This document shows positions 36,273-47,882 of a DNA stretch of 64,000 nucleotides, piece by piece. The stretch spans positions 27,389-91,388 of the forward strand of contig JAGFNQ010008719.1 of the NCBI GenBank assembly GCA_024364735.1. Direction: 5' to 3'. The DNA comes from Boesenbergia rotunda (Eukaryota > Streptophyta > Magnoliopsida > Zingiberales > Zingiberaceae). How positions within the stretch are numbered: position 1 is the stretch's first letter; each line of letters starts with the position of its first letter. The position numbers and the translations under genes are program-made. The notes beneath the pieces are model-generated. The model ran no database searches, had not been told where the DNA came from, and worked only from the letters and a program-made list of their open reading frames with translations.

Positions 36273-38739
36273 GATGGAGAAGAAAAAGAAAACCCTAGGC
36301 GACGACGAGCTTTCCCTGAAAGAGTTAGGATTCCATACAGAATGGTACGACATGCATCTCTTCCCGAGTTAGGTTGGAATCCCTGCAAGTCGCCCGCTAG
36401 AAGTATTGTATCCCAAAAGACTGGGAGGTGAGAGTTCCTGCCCCAGGTCATCCGCCTGTAACAACTAGTAAGGATTTTTATACTTTCTTCCTAGGGCAGG
36501 TAGAATTAGGGGTTCAATTTCCTATCCCGCCATTTTACATGAATGTGAGTAAGTACTTTGGTATCCCCCTGCAACAGATGGCCCCGAATGCCTTTGCCCA
36601 GATGGGCGGAGCTGTTGTAGTCTTTAAACATTTCAACATTCCTCTGACCCCCCGGTTCTTCCATTTCTTCTTTGTTCCTGTCGGGTCCCGGGGGCATTTA
36701 GCTTTACCACTCGTTCTGGTCATAGGTTCTTGGGGGTCTTCCTTCCTCCCACAAGGGGTGGAAGGAACGATTCTTCTATATCCAGCTTTCTGAGCGTCCC
36801 TTTAGTCCTATCCACTAGGCAGCCAGTTTACCCTCGGTCCCCGATCTCGGCGATTTCCAGCAGGACGAGGGATATCAGAGGGCTAGGGGTATCCTGGTCG
36901 GGATGAAATTCCACAGGCTCCAACTGATGCAATGCGAGGAGCTCCTTGATCGGGTTGAGCTTAGTCCGAGAGTCACGCGCCTTAGCCCCAATCTTCGTAT
37001 GTTACTTTTTTGCCTGGTACGTTTGCTGGTTAATACTAACTGATGTCGTTTTGTTTTTATTTTACAGACGACATCATGTTTTCCCCAGTGATGAACCAAC
37101 TCCTGAAGTGGGACTAGGCCAACAAACAGGCGTTGGTTCCTGGTTCAGCCTCTACCGCCCCTGCAAGCACTTCTATTGCGGGCTATCAGGAAGTGTCGGG
37201 GCCCTCGGAAGATAAGGAAGCCCCGGAGTCTCCCCAAGATATTGGAGTGTCAGAGCTGCCAACGGGCCCTGACGTAGGTTCGACTATCTCTCCCACCAAG
37301 GTGTCTGAGGAAGAAGTTGCCCCCTCTTCCTCTGTAGTACCCTCAGAGACCCTCGTTATCGAGAAAAAACGGCGAAACAGACAATCCACAAGGCTCGCAC
37401 CCTGAAGAGGTTGAGAAAAGGCCTCTCTTCAGAGTTTCTACATTCCCTTACCGGCAAGGATGCGACTCCTCGATCTCCCGAGGTTCGTGAAGAACCCACC
37501 ATGCTTACAGTGGGGTCGCTACTACTCCCGACACGGTCCCCCGGACCGACCTTACTGTCATGCCACGCGGTAAGGAGGTATCGAAGGACGCCCCAGTACT
37601 CATCGGAAGGTCCCTACCCCAAAAAAGATGGCCCCCAAGGGCTCCCAATCTATCCAGATACCGGGAGTCCCCTTGGATGGTCAGCAGATGACCTCCAGTT
37701 CAGACGAGGATATCCCTAACCTGAGAGATGTCCCTAGCCAGTCAAGACCCTCTACTGAGAAAATCCTTTCGCCACCTGTTCAACCGGGGTGTTCATCCGG
37801 ATCAGCCCAATATCTGGGCATGTTACATCAGTCTCTACTGACGGTAATTACATTTAAGTTCTTCCTCTCTATTTTGTTATCTTGAATTGACTACCTCTGT
37901 TCTTTATGGCAGATTGCCTCTAATTGTGCCGCTACGAGTCGTCTGCTGTGCTCCGGGGGGATCACGGAAGACCTCCGTCAGCGAGTAGCGATAGCCGAGG
38001 CAGAGGAGGGTCGGGCCCGCGAGGTCGGCCTCCTGCGGTTGGAGGTTAGCTAAGCACTCCGGGCGAAGATCGAGCACTATCTCAATATTCTGTTATCATA
38101 TAAAAATGCTATACACAGCTATCGAGTCCGGGAATGCCTCGGGTCTGAGAAGAGCCAAGCCCTGGCCGAGGACCTGCAGAAACTATCCCAATAGCATGAG
38201 CAACCCAGGCTCAAATGGTGGAGTTGTCCAATCAAATCCAACTTCTAGAGTCTTCAAAGAAAGCCCTGGAGGCTCGGCACGAGGCACGCGAACGTCTGCC
38301 GACTATGCAAGAGTACGACCTAGAGCTATCAGCTTCTTATGCTGACGACCTTCAGGAGAAGGTTACCCAGGCTGAGGCTCAAGCTTCAGCCGCTATCAAG
38401 AAGCCCCAAGAAATGCAGGAGGCTCAGGATTGTCTGCTCCATGAGGTGGCGACGTTGAAGACCGTCAAGGGGGAGGCTGAGGCCAAGCTACAGCAGCAAC
38501 AGAGTGAGCACACAACCCAACTATCTAGGGTCGAGGCAGAGTTCAAGGTGAAGTTCCTGCAATTGGAAGAGTACGCCGAGGTTGTAGCCGTGCAGGCATT
38601 GAAACGCCTCAAACAAGGCTTCCATGGCGCTATCTGCCAGTTGGAGAAGGCTCAGCTACTGAAACCAGGCTCAGACTTGAGCGTTATCACTGTCCAACGG
38701 GTCTGGGACGACCTTCCTCCTGAAGAGCAGAATCTATAG
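36273..38739 (+). pseudogene. Antisense additional ORF (PF04195-like, putative gypsy-type transposon protein), Tat element 1
   Basis: Reading on the plus strand there is a short N-terminus (KELGFHTEWYD), then FFLGQVELGVQFPIPPFYMN and MAPNAFAQMGG (36480-36620), a match to the Transposase_28 type of plant transposon proteins. A Pro/Ser-rich middle and a C-terminal coiled coil (38215-38739) rich in Glu, Gln and Ala follow. Two likely introns: 36997-37067, with a TACTAAC branch site, and 37844-37912. The first is matched by 62351-62416 in element 2 at the same codon position. Stops and frameshifts break the copy. The protein's function is unknown to me and in the family generally. Confidence 0.7.
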
Positions 38740-38936
38740 GACCCTTCCCGACTCGAGGTACAGGCTCCCCGCCCACCTCTTAGTCGTCGCCTTTTATTCT
38801 TTTTCAAATTCTCTCCCGTAGTAATCGTTTCAGCTTTGGCTGCTAACATTAATAGACTTTTTATGTTTTTAGTGACTTCTTGCTCCCAATAGAATAATCA
38901 GTTTCCGGTCGGGTTTGCGCAGCACCTAGACCCAGC

Positions 38937-41275
38937 TTACTCGCGCGAGAGGCAGTAGGGTTTTGCAACTCTTGGCCAGGCATGTGCAGCACCGAGGCCG
39001 ACCCTACTCACCGAGAGGCAGTAGGGTTTTGCAGCTCTTGGCCGGTCATGTGCTGCTCCGAGGCCAAGCCTACTCACCGAGAGGCAGTAGGGTTTTGCCG
39101 CTCTTGGCCGGGCATGTGCAGCACCGAGGCCAAGCCTACTCATCGAGAGGCAGTAGAGTTTTGCAGCTCTTGGGCGAGCATGTGCAACACCGAGGCCAAG
39201 CCTACTCACTGAGAGACAGTAGGATTTTGCAGCTCTTGGTCGGGCATGTGTTGCACCGAGGCCAAGCCTACTCATCGAGAGGCAGTAGGGTTTTACAGCT
39301 CTTGGTCGGGCATGTCCAGCACCGAGGCCAAGCCTACTCACCGAGAGGCAGCAGGATTTTCCAGATCTTGACCGGGCATGTGCTACTCCGAGGCCAAGTC
39401 TACTCATCGAGAGGCAATAGGGTTTTGCAGCTCTAGACCCGGCATGTGCTGTACCGAGGTCAAGCCTACTCACCGAGAGGCCGTAGGATTTTGCAGATCG
39501 TGGCCGGGTATGTGCTGCTCCGAGGCCAAGCCTACTCACCGAGAGGCAGTAGGGTTTTGCAGCTCTTGACTGGGCATGTGTTGCACCGAGGTCAAACATA
39601 CTCACCAAGAGACAGTAGGGTTTTGCAGCTCTTAGCCGGGCATGTGTTGCTCCGAGGCCAAGCCTACTCACCGAGATACAGTAGGGTTTTGCAGCTCTTG
39701 ACTGGGCATGTGCTGCTCCGAGGCCAAGCCTACTCACCGAGAGGCAGTAGGGTTTTGCATCTCTTGACCGGGCATGTGCTGCACTGAGGTCAAGCCTACT
39801 CACCGAGAGGCAGTAGGGTTTTGCAGCTCTTGACCAGGCATGTTCTACTCTAAGGCCAAGCCTACTCACCAAGAGGCAGTAGGGTTTTGCAGCTCTTGAC
39901 CGGGCATGAGCAACACCGAGGTCATGCCTACTCATCGAGAGACAGTAGGATTTTGCAGCTTTTAGCTGGGCATGTGCTGCTCCGAGGCCAAGCCTACTCA
40001 CCGAGAGGCAGTAGGATTTTGCAGCTCTTGACCGAGCATGTGCTGCACTGAGGTCAAGCCTACTCACCGAGAGGCAGTAGCGTTTTGCAGTTCTTGGCCG
40101 GGCATGTGCCACTCCAAGGCTAAGCCTATTCACTGAGAGGCTGTAGGGTTTTGCAGCTCTTGACCGGGCATGTGCTGCTCCGAGGCCAAGCCTACTCACT
40201 GAGGGCGGTAGGGTTTTACAGCTCTTGGTCGGGCATGTCCAGCATCGAGGCCAAGCCTACTCACCGAGAGGCAGTAGGGTTTTCCAGATCTTGACCGGGC
40301 ATGTGCTACTCCGAGGCCAAGTCTACTCATCGAGAGGCAGTAGGGTTTTGCAGCTCTCGACCCGGCATGTGCTATACCGAGGTTAAGCCTATTCACCGAG
40401 AGGCCGTAGGATTTTGCAGCTCTTGGCCGGGTATGTGCTGCTCCGAGGCCAAGCCTAGTCACCGAGAGGCAGTAGTTGCAGCTCTTGACTGGGCATGTGC
40501 TGCACCGAGGTCAAGCATACTCACCAAGAGGCAGTAGGATTTTGCAGCTCTTGGCCGGGCATGTGTTGCTCCGAGGCCAAGCCTATTCACCGAGAGGCAG
40601 TAGGGTTTTGCAGCTCTTGACTGGGCATGTGCTGCTTCGAGGCCAAGCATACTCACTGAGAGGCAGTAGGATTTTATAGCTCTTGGTCGAGCATGTGCTT
40701 CACCGAGGTCAAGCCTACTCACTGAGAGGCAGTAGGGTTTTGCAGCTCTTAGCCGGGTATGTGCTGCATCGAGGTCAAGCCTACTCATCGAGAGGCTGTA
40801 GGGTTTTGCAACTCTTGGCCGGGCATGTGCTACTCCGAGGCCAAGCCTACTCACCGAGAGGCAGTAGAGTTTTGCAGCTCTTGATTGGGCATGTGCTGCT
40901 CCGAGGCCAAGCCCACTCACTGAGAGGTAGTAAGGTTTTGCAGCTCTTGACCGGACATGTGATGCACTGAGGTCAAGACTACTCACCAAGAGGTAGTAGG
41001 GTTTTACAGCTCTTGGCCGGGCATGTGCAGCATTCAGGTCAAGCCTACTCACTGTGAGGCAGTAAGGTTTTACAGCTCTTGGCCGGACATGTGCAGCACC
41101 GAGGCCAAGCCTACTCACTGAGAGGCAGTAGGATTTTGCAGCTCTTGACCAGACATGTGCTGCACTGAGGTCAAGCCTACTCACCGAGAGGCAGTAGGGT
41201 TTTACAACTCTTGGCTGGACATGTGCAGCACCGAAGCCAAGCCTACTCACCGAGAGGCAGTAGAGTTTTACAGAG
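38937..41275. repeat. 66-bp tandem array, about 35 units
   Basis: The unit runs GTAGGGTTTTGCAGCTCTTG, then GCCGGGCATGTGCTGCTCCG, then AGGCCAAGCCTACTCACCGA and GAGGCA. Units differ by scattered substitutions; a 1-bp deletion near 40203 and a 4-bp deletion near 40472 break the register. Because 66 is divisible by 3, several frames stay open for long stretches on both strands (up to 420 codons), with no sign of a real protein. The array lies between the pol end and the extra ORF of Tat element 1. Confidence 0.95.
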
Positions 41276-41383
41276 ATAGGGAGTCAACGCTTTTCTCATA
41301 TTATTCCTTTTGCCTTTTTGATTTATTGAACTGTCAGGCAGTGAAAATAAAGAATATAGCAGGTAAACGCACAATGCAATAAA

Positions 41384-44300
41384 TCACCCGGTATGATAAG
41401 GACGCAGATGGTTGGCATGCCAGGGTCTTTCTAGTCTCTTGCCTTTGTTGTCCTCTAGATAATAGCTACCTCCGGTGAGCTTTTTGATGATAACGTATGG
41501 TCTGTCCCATTGCGGCTCCAGCTTCCCCGGGTCGCCAACTGGTTTGATCCTTTTCCAGACTTTATCACCAACTTCAAAGTTGTAAGCAATCACCCGCCGG
41601 TTGTAGGCTTGCTGCATTCTTCGTCGATATGCTTCCAACCGGGTCGCGACTTTGTCCCGAACCTCCGAGATGAGGTCTAGGTCAGTCAGTCGTTCCTGAT
41701 CGTTGTCTTCCTTGTGATAGTACTGTCGTCGGGTAGACTCTTCCCCTACTTCCATTGGGATGACGACTTCAGCCCTGTAGACCAGTTGGAGAGGGCTCTC
41801 ACCTGTTCCTTCCCCGCGGGGTAGTACGGTAGGACCACAGGATGCTGGGGAGTTCTTCAACCCATCTACCCCCGACGTGGTCTAGCTTGATCTTGAGTCC
41901 CTGTAGGATTTCTCGATTGACGACCTCGGCTTGTCCATTGCTTTGCGGGTATGCGACTAAGGTGAAGGCCTGCTGAATGTCTAACCCTTCACACCACTCT
42001 TTTACCTTGCGTCCGGAGAATTGCCTTCCATTGTCCGACACCAGCTTGTGAGAGATGCTGTATCGGCAGACAATGTCCCTCCATAAGACTTTCATCACCG
42101 CCACCTCCGTGATGTTTACCAGAGGTTCAGCTTCTATCCACTTGGAGAAGTAATCAACGAGAACCAGCAGAAATTTCTTCTGCTGGGGCCCAGTGGGAAA
42201 GGGGCCCACGATGTCCATTCCTCATTGATCGAAAAGGCAGGATACTGTAGAGATTCGCAAGGGCTCCGTCGGGCGGTGAGTCACATGGTGATGTCTTTGA
42301 CAAGCTTCACATCCAACCACGAACTTGAGAGAATCGGCCTGCAAGGTAGGCCAAAAGAACCCAACCAAGATGATCTTCCGAAACAGGGATTTTCCCTCGA
42401 TGTGACTCCCGTAGATGCCTTCGTGCACCTCCCTCATCATGTAGTTGGCCTCCTCCGGCCGATGCACTTTAGGAGAGGCCTTGCAAAGGCCCTCCTATAT
42501 AGTTAGTTGCCGACCAGTGTGAATCTATCTGCTCGGCGACGGAACAGCCGACTCTCTTGGTCCCTATTTGGAATGATCCCATTACGCAGGAACGCTATAT
42601 AGGGATCCCTCCAGTCGGTCCGGCTGTCGCCCTCTGCCTCCTCTCCAACTTATGCGACCGTCTCTTCTGCTGCGCTAGACTCATTTAGTTGCCAGGTGGA
42701 GTTGGAGCTGGCCAGTTTGACCAGCTCATCGGCCCGCATGTTATCCGACCAGGAAATCTTTTGCAGGATGACCTCCGCGAAGGAGACCTTCAGCCGTTCG
42801 TAAAGGGCTACATATTTCTGCAGGCGCTCACACCTGACTTCGAAATCACCCTTTATCTGCTGCGCCACCAATTGTGAGTCCGAGTATACCGTGACCCAAC
42901 AAGCCCCCATGTGCTTGGCTACTTGCAGGCCTGCTAGGATCGCCTCATATTCGGCTTCATTGTTGGTAGCTTTGAAGTGGAGCCGGATGGACAAATGTAA
43001 CGTGCCCCATCAAGGGTAAATCATTAACACTCCAACCCCGATATGTTGGCTGTTGGAGGACCTATCTACATAGACCTTCCACATTCCTTCGACCTCGGCC
43101 TCCGGGACGATCTCCAACATGAAGTCGGAAAGGGCTTGGGCCTTGACAGCGGCGCGAGGCTGATACTCGATGTCGTACTCACTTAACTCTGTCGTCCAGT
43201 TGATTAACCTTCTCGAAGCCTCGGGATTAGTGAGGACTCAGGCGAGCGGACTGTTGGTGAGGACTACGATGGGATGTGCTAAAAAACATGGCCTTAACCT
43301 CCAGGCCATTAGGACTAGGGCATATGCCAGTTTCTCCATCGTGGTGTATCGTGTTTCGGCGTCCTTCAAAAGGTGTCCAAAGAAGTAAACGGGATACTGC
43401 ACCCAGTCTTTTTCCTGAACGAACGCCGACCCTACCGCTTGCTCTGCCGCCGATAGGTAGACAAACAAGGTCTCTCCTTCTACAGGTTTGTAGAGAATGG
43501 GGAGGGTGGCGAGATAAGTCTTCAAATCTGCAAAGACTTTCTCACATTGGTCGTCCCACTCGAACTTGGCGGCCTTTCTTAAAATCTTGAAAAATGGGAG
43601 GGTCTTGTCCGCGGACTTGGAGATGAATCCGGATAGCGTCGTGATTCTTCCATTCAATCGTTGTACCTCCTTGAAGTTGCGAGGAGACGGCATATCCAGA
43701 ATAGCTTTTTTCCTTCTCCGCGTTGGCTTCAATACCCCTCTCTATCACCATGTACCCCAGGATTCTGTCGCTTTTTACCCCGAACAAACACTTAGATGAG
43801 TTTAGTTTCAGCCTATTCGACCTCAGGGTGGCGAAGGTTTCTTCCAGGTCGGCTATCATGTCTCCTCCTTTGTCAGTCTTTACTAGGATATCGTCCATAT
43901 ATACCTCGATGTTTCTCCCGATCTGGTGCCTGAAGACTTTGTCCATCATCCGCTGGTACATGACACCAACATTGCGTAAGCCGAAAGGTATGACGTTGTA
44001 ACAATATGTGCTATCGGCCGTCACAAAACTGACTTTCTCTCAGTCCTCGGGGGCGAGCGGGACTTGGTGGTTGCCTTGGTAAGCATCTAACATTGAGACG
44101 AACTCACAACCGGCTGTGGAGTCCACCAATCAGTCTATCCGAGGCAGGGGATAACAATCTTTGGGGCAGACTTTGTTCAAGTCGTAGAAGTCAATGCAGA
44201 CCTGCCATTTGTCTCCTGGCTTAGGAACCAGGACCATGTTAGCCAACCAGGCCGGGAATTGCACTTCCCTGATATGTCCGGCTTTCAATAACTTCTGAAA

Positions 44301-46540
44301 CTCGTCTCGAATAGCCTTATCTTGATCAGGGGAAAAGTGTCTCCATTTCTGGTTCACAGGGCGGGCTCCCAGCGTAACATGCAGGCGGTGCATGGCCAAC
44401 GCCGGTGGAACCCCTTTGATTTCTTCGGCAGCCCACGCGAAAATTGTTAGTAGGAGCCCTAGAGCCAATTATATGATGATTGACTAGGGGCATTTTGTAT
44501 CATATTCTATCATTAATAAAGGCATGGTTATTATACTTACTTTGTATTTGTGTCAAATAACTAAGTATAATAATGTCCTTGGGTAGTAGGTTCTTATCTA
44601 CATTATATCGATTGGTTGAATCGATAATGAGATGATGTAGAGAACACTACTCTAAACCATTCCTAGCCAAGTATTAATATTCAAGGACAATATTTATGCA
44701 TGAAGACTAGCATGTAGGTCAACTTATGACTTGAACTCACAAGTCATGGATATATGATATCAAGTTAACACATGGGTATATATTGGAGAATGTGTACTGA
44801 ATTGACCTACCATGAGAAAGTTTCATAGATTGTAATATGAGTGTCATAAACTTTCTCATGTGACTATTGGTATAAATAGTCCTTAGACCTGAAGTCATTA
44901 CGGTTCCCTACATAAGGAGTTATGTACTTTAGTATCATCAAACGTCACCCGTAATAGGGTGGACTATAAAGGCGATCACTGGGTATGTAATGAATTATAC
45001 GGAGGGATGTGAGTGATGTAGATGTGATCTATCCCTCCCATATGACGGGAGTGATATCTGTGGGTCCCTCGATCGAGTAGGACTACTGAAACGCATGACC
45101 ATGCTCAAATGAGTCAATATGAGATATTGAGCTTATTTGTTTGAGTTAGTCTACTCGGGGATCAAGAAACACAAGATTGATTGAGAATGACACGGTCTAT
45201 CCCTCATTGGTCAATCTAGATATCAAGGATAGAAGGACAAGGTCATACACTATTATAGTCACGAAGGTTTAGTCGGATCTCGACTTTTCTTGTTACTTGG
45301 GTAGCAATGATGCATTGCTAGATGCCGCTAATTGCTTATGTGTCTAAAACGTTTAGGCGCATTGCCAACGTCACGAGAACCTATTGGGTCACACACTAAG
45401 GACATGATGCTTCGGGAGCCCGAGTTGGGAACTTGGGAGATCTGAGCCTGAGTTGGGAGCTCAGGAGCGCGGGTCGGGAGCTCGGCACTCGGCAGACTGA
45501 GCTGGGAGCTCGGTAGACTGAGTCGGGAGCTCGGCAGACTGAGTCGGGAGCTCGGCACTCGGCAGACTGAGCTAGGAGCTCAGCAGACTGAGTCCGGAGC
45601 TCGACACTCGGCAGATTGAGCTGGGAGCTCAGCAGACTGGGGGCGAGGCTCGGCGCACGACAGACTGGCTGGGAGCTCGGCAGACTGGGTCGGCACTCGG
45701 TAGACTTGGTCGGGAGCTCGGCACTCGGGACACTTGGTCGGGAGCTCGGCACTCGGGACACTTGGTCGGGAGACCTAGTCGGAAGCCCGGGAGGTCCGGT
45801 CGGAATTGCATATATAGGAAAGAGAAAGGTCTCTCTTCATTGGATGAAGAGAAGGTGAAGAGTCACATGGAAAGATGTGCTCTTTATTGACATTAATGAA
45901 GGGAAGTCAAAGAGACAAAAAAACTCTTCATATTCATGGGATGAATATAAAAGAGGGACTTTGTCACTTTGAATGAGAAGTGTGGGCTTTCCTTCTTCCC
46001 TTCCTCTCTTCTTCCTCTTCTCCCTTTTGGCCGAAACCCTATTGTAGGGTTCTTGGTGTTCTGCGAGCTACCTCAAGTTGCTAGCACAACTAGGGCAGTT
46101 CTCCTGAAGTCAAGAGATTGTGTCCGTGTAGATACAAATAGAGACACGGACGCTTAAATGTGCAAGAGATCCGGCGCATTTTGGACGAGTGAGATAAACA
46201 AAGGACACGCTCCAAAGGTATATTTTCTTTAGAAGTAGATATAGACCAACTTTGTACGAGTTTTTCTTTCGCATGAATCGCTCGAGGGTTCTTGTTTCCG
46301 CTGCGTTTTTATGTTTTGGTGTCGGGAGAACCCAACAAAAACGTTTTTGTGGCTACGCAGACAGTCTACGAGACGACTTCTTAATTCCGACGCGAGGTCG
46401 AGGGCGATGCGCGTAACTCCCCCTCCATGTTGAGGGTGAATCTGTACTTCCTCACTCTCGACCTCTCTCCTTTCCTTCTTGGGTCCTTCATCTTCTCGCG
46501 GGTTGGCGAGGTCCTCTTGCGAGACATCGCAGAGATCTAA
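41384..46540 (-). pseudogene. Ty3/gypsy Tat-lineage pol (RT, RNase H, archaeal RNase H, integrase), split and mutated
   Basis: Minus-strand order: linker ending LRSHKNVF (46340); then, after the solo LTR, FAWAAEE and RT with VCIDFYDLNKVCPKD (about 44160-44210); RT active-site patch YMDD (about 43900); Ty3-type RNase H (about 43240-43490); second RNase H with NNEAEYEAILAGL and YSDSQLV (42650-42994); integrase HHCC zinc region (42222-42467); integrase core with D in MDIVGPF, D in VSDNGRQF and E in NGQAEVVNRE (about 41900-42218); C-terminal tail ending HANHLRPYHTG (41384). In-frame TGA codons near 44128 and 44038 and frameshifts near 43690, 42600, 42220 and 41830 inactivate it. Both TGA codons fit CGA-to-TGA decay of methylated CpG. 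Confidence 0.9.
44445..46337 (+). mobile_element. Solo copia LTR inserted in Tat pol
   Basis: It starts TGTTAGTAGGAGCCC, ends GGGAGAACCCAACA, and has a plus-strand TATA box (GAATATAAAAGAG, about 45943-45955). Flanking 5-mers are AAAAT (left) and AAAAC (right), a target-site duplication with one change. The Tat reading resumes across it (LRSHKNVF to FAWAAEE). Upstream of the TATA box is a GAGCTC array (45457-45747). The 3' half matches 10956-11902. Confidence 0.75.
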
Positions 46541-46959
46541 GTGTTGGATCGAGAAATGCGAGAGAGGGGGGGTGAATGTCGCAAATCGTTCGGATTTAAA
46601 AAGAGTAAGTGCGCAGCGGAAATAAGACACAAAAACAATGCTAACAAGGTCGTTTTACTTGGTTCGGAGCCTGTGTCGACTCCTACTCCAAGGCCCACGG
46701 TCGTTGACCGTTTTCTGCGGGCAATTCTATACGTTCGAGAAAGTTTACAATAAAAAGTATTACAGAATCAGAGTAGTAAACTTAATCAAGCTCTTCGTTA
46801 CCGACGTCCGGTGTAGATCGAAGTGTTGGAGCAGCAGGACGTCGTCAGCTCGAGTTGGAAGAGTTCTGGAGCGTGTCGTGGAAGCAGAAGAGCGTGAAAG
46901 CGTCGCAGTAATTGATGCTCTGAAGAAGGAGGTCGAGGGCCCTTTATATAGGGCCTAGG

Positions 46960-47253
46960 GGCGCCCTGGTCGACGGGGGCGCCCCCCACGTGGCAGCAGA
47001 TCCGGCTGTAGCTCGGTCGCCGTCTGATCCCATTATCCTCGGGATCCGGTTTGACCGGGGCGCCCGGAGGACTCGGGGCGCCCGGATTGACCGGTCAAAG
47101 CTTCATCTCTTCGGCTTCGCAGGGATGCGCTTCGGCAGCTGGCAGTGGGGGCGCCCGAGACACGCGGGGCGCCCGCGACAAGCGGGGCGAAACGCGTCGA
47201 GGTTGTTACAGACTTGGGTTGACCTTGGGGGCGCCCTGGTCGTCCGGGGCGCC
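46960..47253. promoter_or_regulatory. Four pairs of GGGCGCCC palindromes, 18-bp spacing
   Basis: GGCGCC cores start at 46960/46978, 47059/47077, 47150/47168 and 47230/47248. Each pair is exactly 18 bp apart. The cluster lies just upstream of the LTR TATA box in element sense, so it looks like a promoter-proximal binding array. Function inferred. Confidence 0.6.
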
Positions 47254-47514
47254 CTGCTCAGCTTCTGCCTCACTCCTTTGAGGCTCTCTGAGCTGCAGAT
47301 ACTCAGTCCTTCGATCCTGCATCCAGGGTTAGTCCAAATAACAATTATATTATTATTTTATATAGCCTTAGCTGTCTTGGTTCTGACTTTGGTCTCCAAA
47401 ATGGAGCCCTAGGTCGAACCGACGCCTAATGTTCCCTTAAGGGGAACGCATCCTCACCTACTCCTCTCGGGAGAGTTTACCTGGTGCCAACCGGATCCTC
47501 CAGTTGGACTTTTG

Positions 47515-47882
47515 CCCGGCAGTCCTTCGCCAGGTCTTGAGTTACCAAGCTGCCCTTCGCTTGGTGCCTAGCTGCCCTTCGCTAGGTCTTTTCTTCTGGC
47601 AGTCCTTCGCCAGCCTAGCAGTCTTTCGCTAGGTCTTTTCTTCTGGCAGTCCTTCGCCAGTGCCTAGCAGTCCTTTGCTAGGGCTTCTGCTGTCTGGCAG
47701 TCCTTCGCCAGTGCCTAGCATTCCTTCGCTAGGGCTTTTCTTCTGGCAGTCCTTCGCCAGGACCTAGCAATCCTTCGCTAGGGCTTTTCCATTCTGGCAG
47801 TCCTTCGCCAGGGCCTAGCTGTCCTTCGCTAGGACTTTTCTTCTGGCAGCCCTTCGCCAGGGCCTAGCAGTCCTTCGCTAGG
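47515..47882. repeat. Array of about 15 hairpin motifs, 3' LTR
   Basis: Alternating units CTGGCAGTCCTTCGCCAG and CCTAGCAGTCCTTCGCTAGG, plus one ACCAAGC...GCTTGGT unit, each form a 5- to 7-bp stem around an 8-nt loop of the AGTCCTTC type. Stem sequences differ between units but both arms change together. See also 53198-53565. Confidence 0.9.

Larger units (their letters stand above)
34955..46541 (-). mobile_element. Ty3/gypsy Tat-lineage element 1, 3' part, nested insertions
   Basis: In minus-strand order: the end of protease/RT linker at 46540, RT, RNase H, a second (archaeal-type) RNase H, integrase ending at 41384, a 66-bp tandem array (38937-41275), an extra ORF on the opposite strand (36273-38739), a PPT (35681-35692) and the 3' LTR (34955-35680). 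Dual RNase H and a repeat-bearing, ORF-bearing 3' region are known marks of the Tat/Ogre group (RIRE2, Grande). The gag and 5' LTR are absent: the element is cut at 46541 by a copia LTR. A solo LTR (44445-46337) splits the RT. Confidence 0.85.

Noticed and set aside
38937..40199. Open frame of 420 codons of 22-residue repeats (minus strand), with shorter repeat frames on the plus strand
   Set aside because: The 66-bp unit is a multiple of three, so frames without a stop in the unit stay open by default on both strands. Indels at 40203 and 40472 shift the frame without any sign of constraint. It lies in a known hypervariable retroelement region.
46990..47412. ORF of 140 codons in the LTR (also 52733-53095)
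   Set aside because: It is duplicated because both LTRs carry it, it spans the palindrome cluster, it has no domain, and its frame differs between the two copies.
47515..47882. CRISPR-like appearance of short palindromic repeats
   Set aside because: This is a plant genome and the units lie in an LTR present twice. The intervals are short, similar to each other and not spacer-like.
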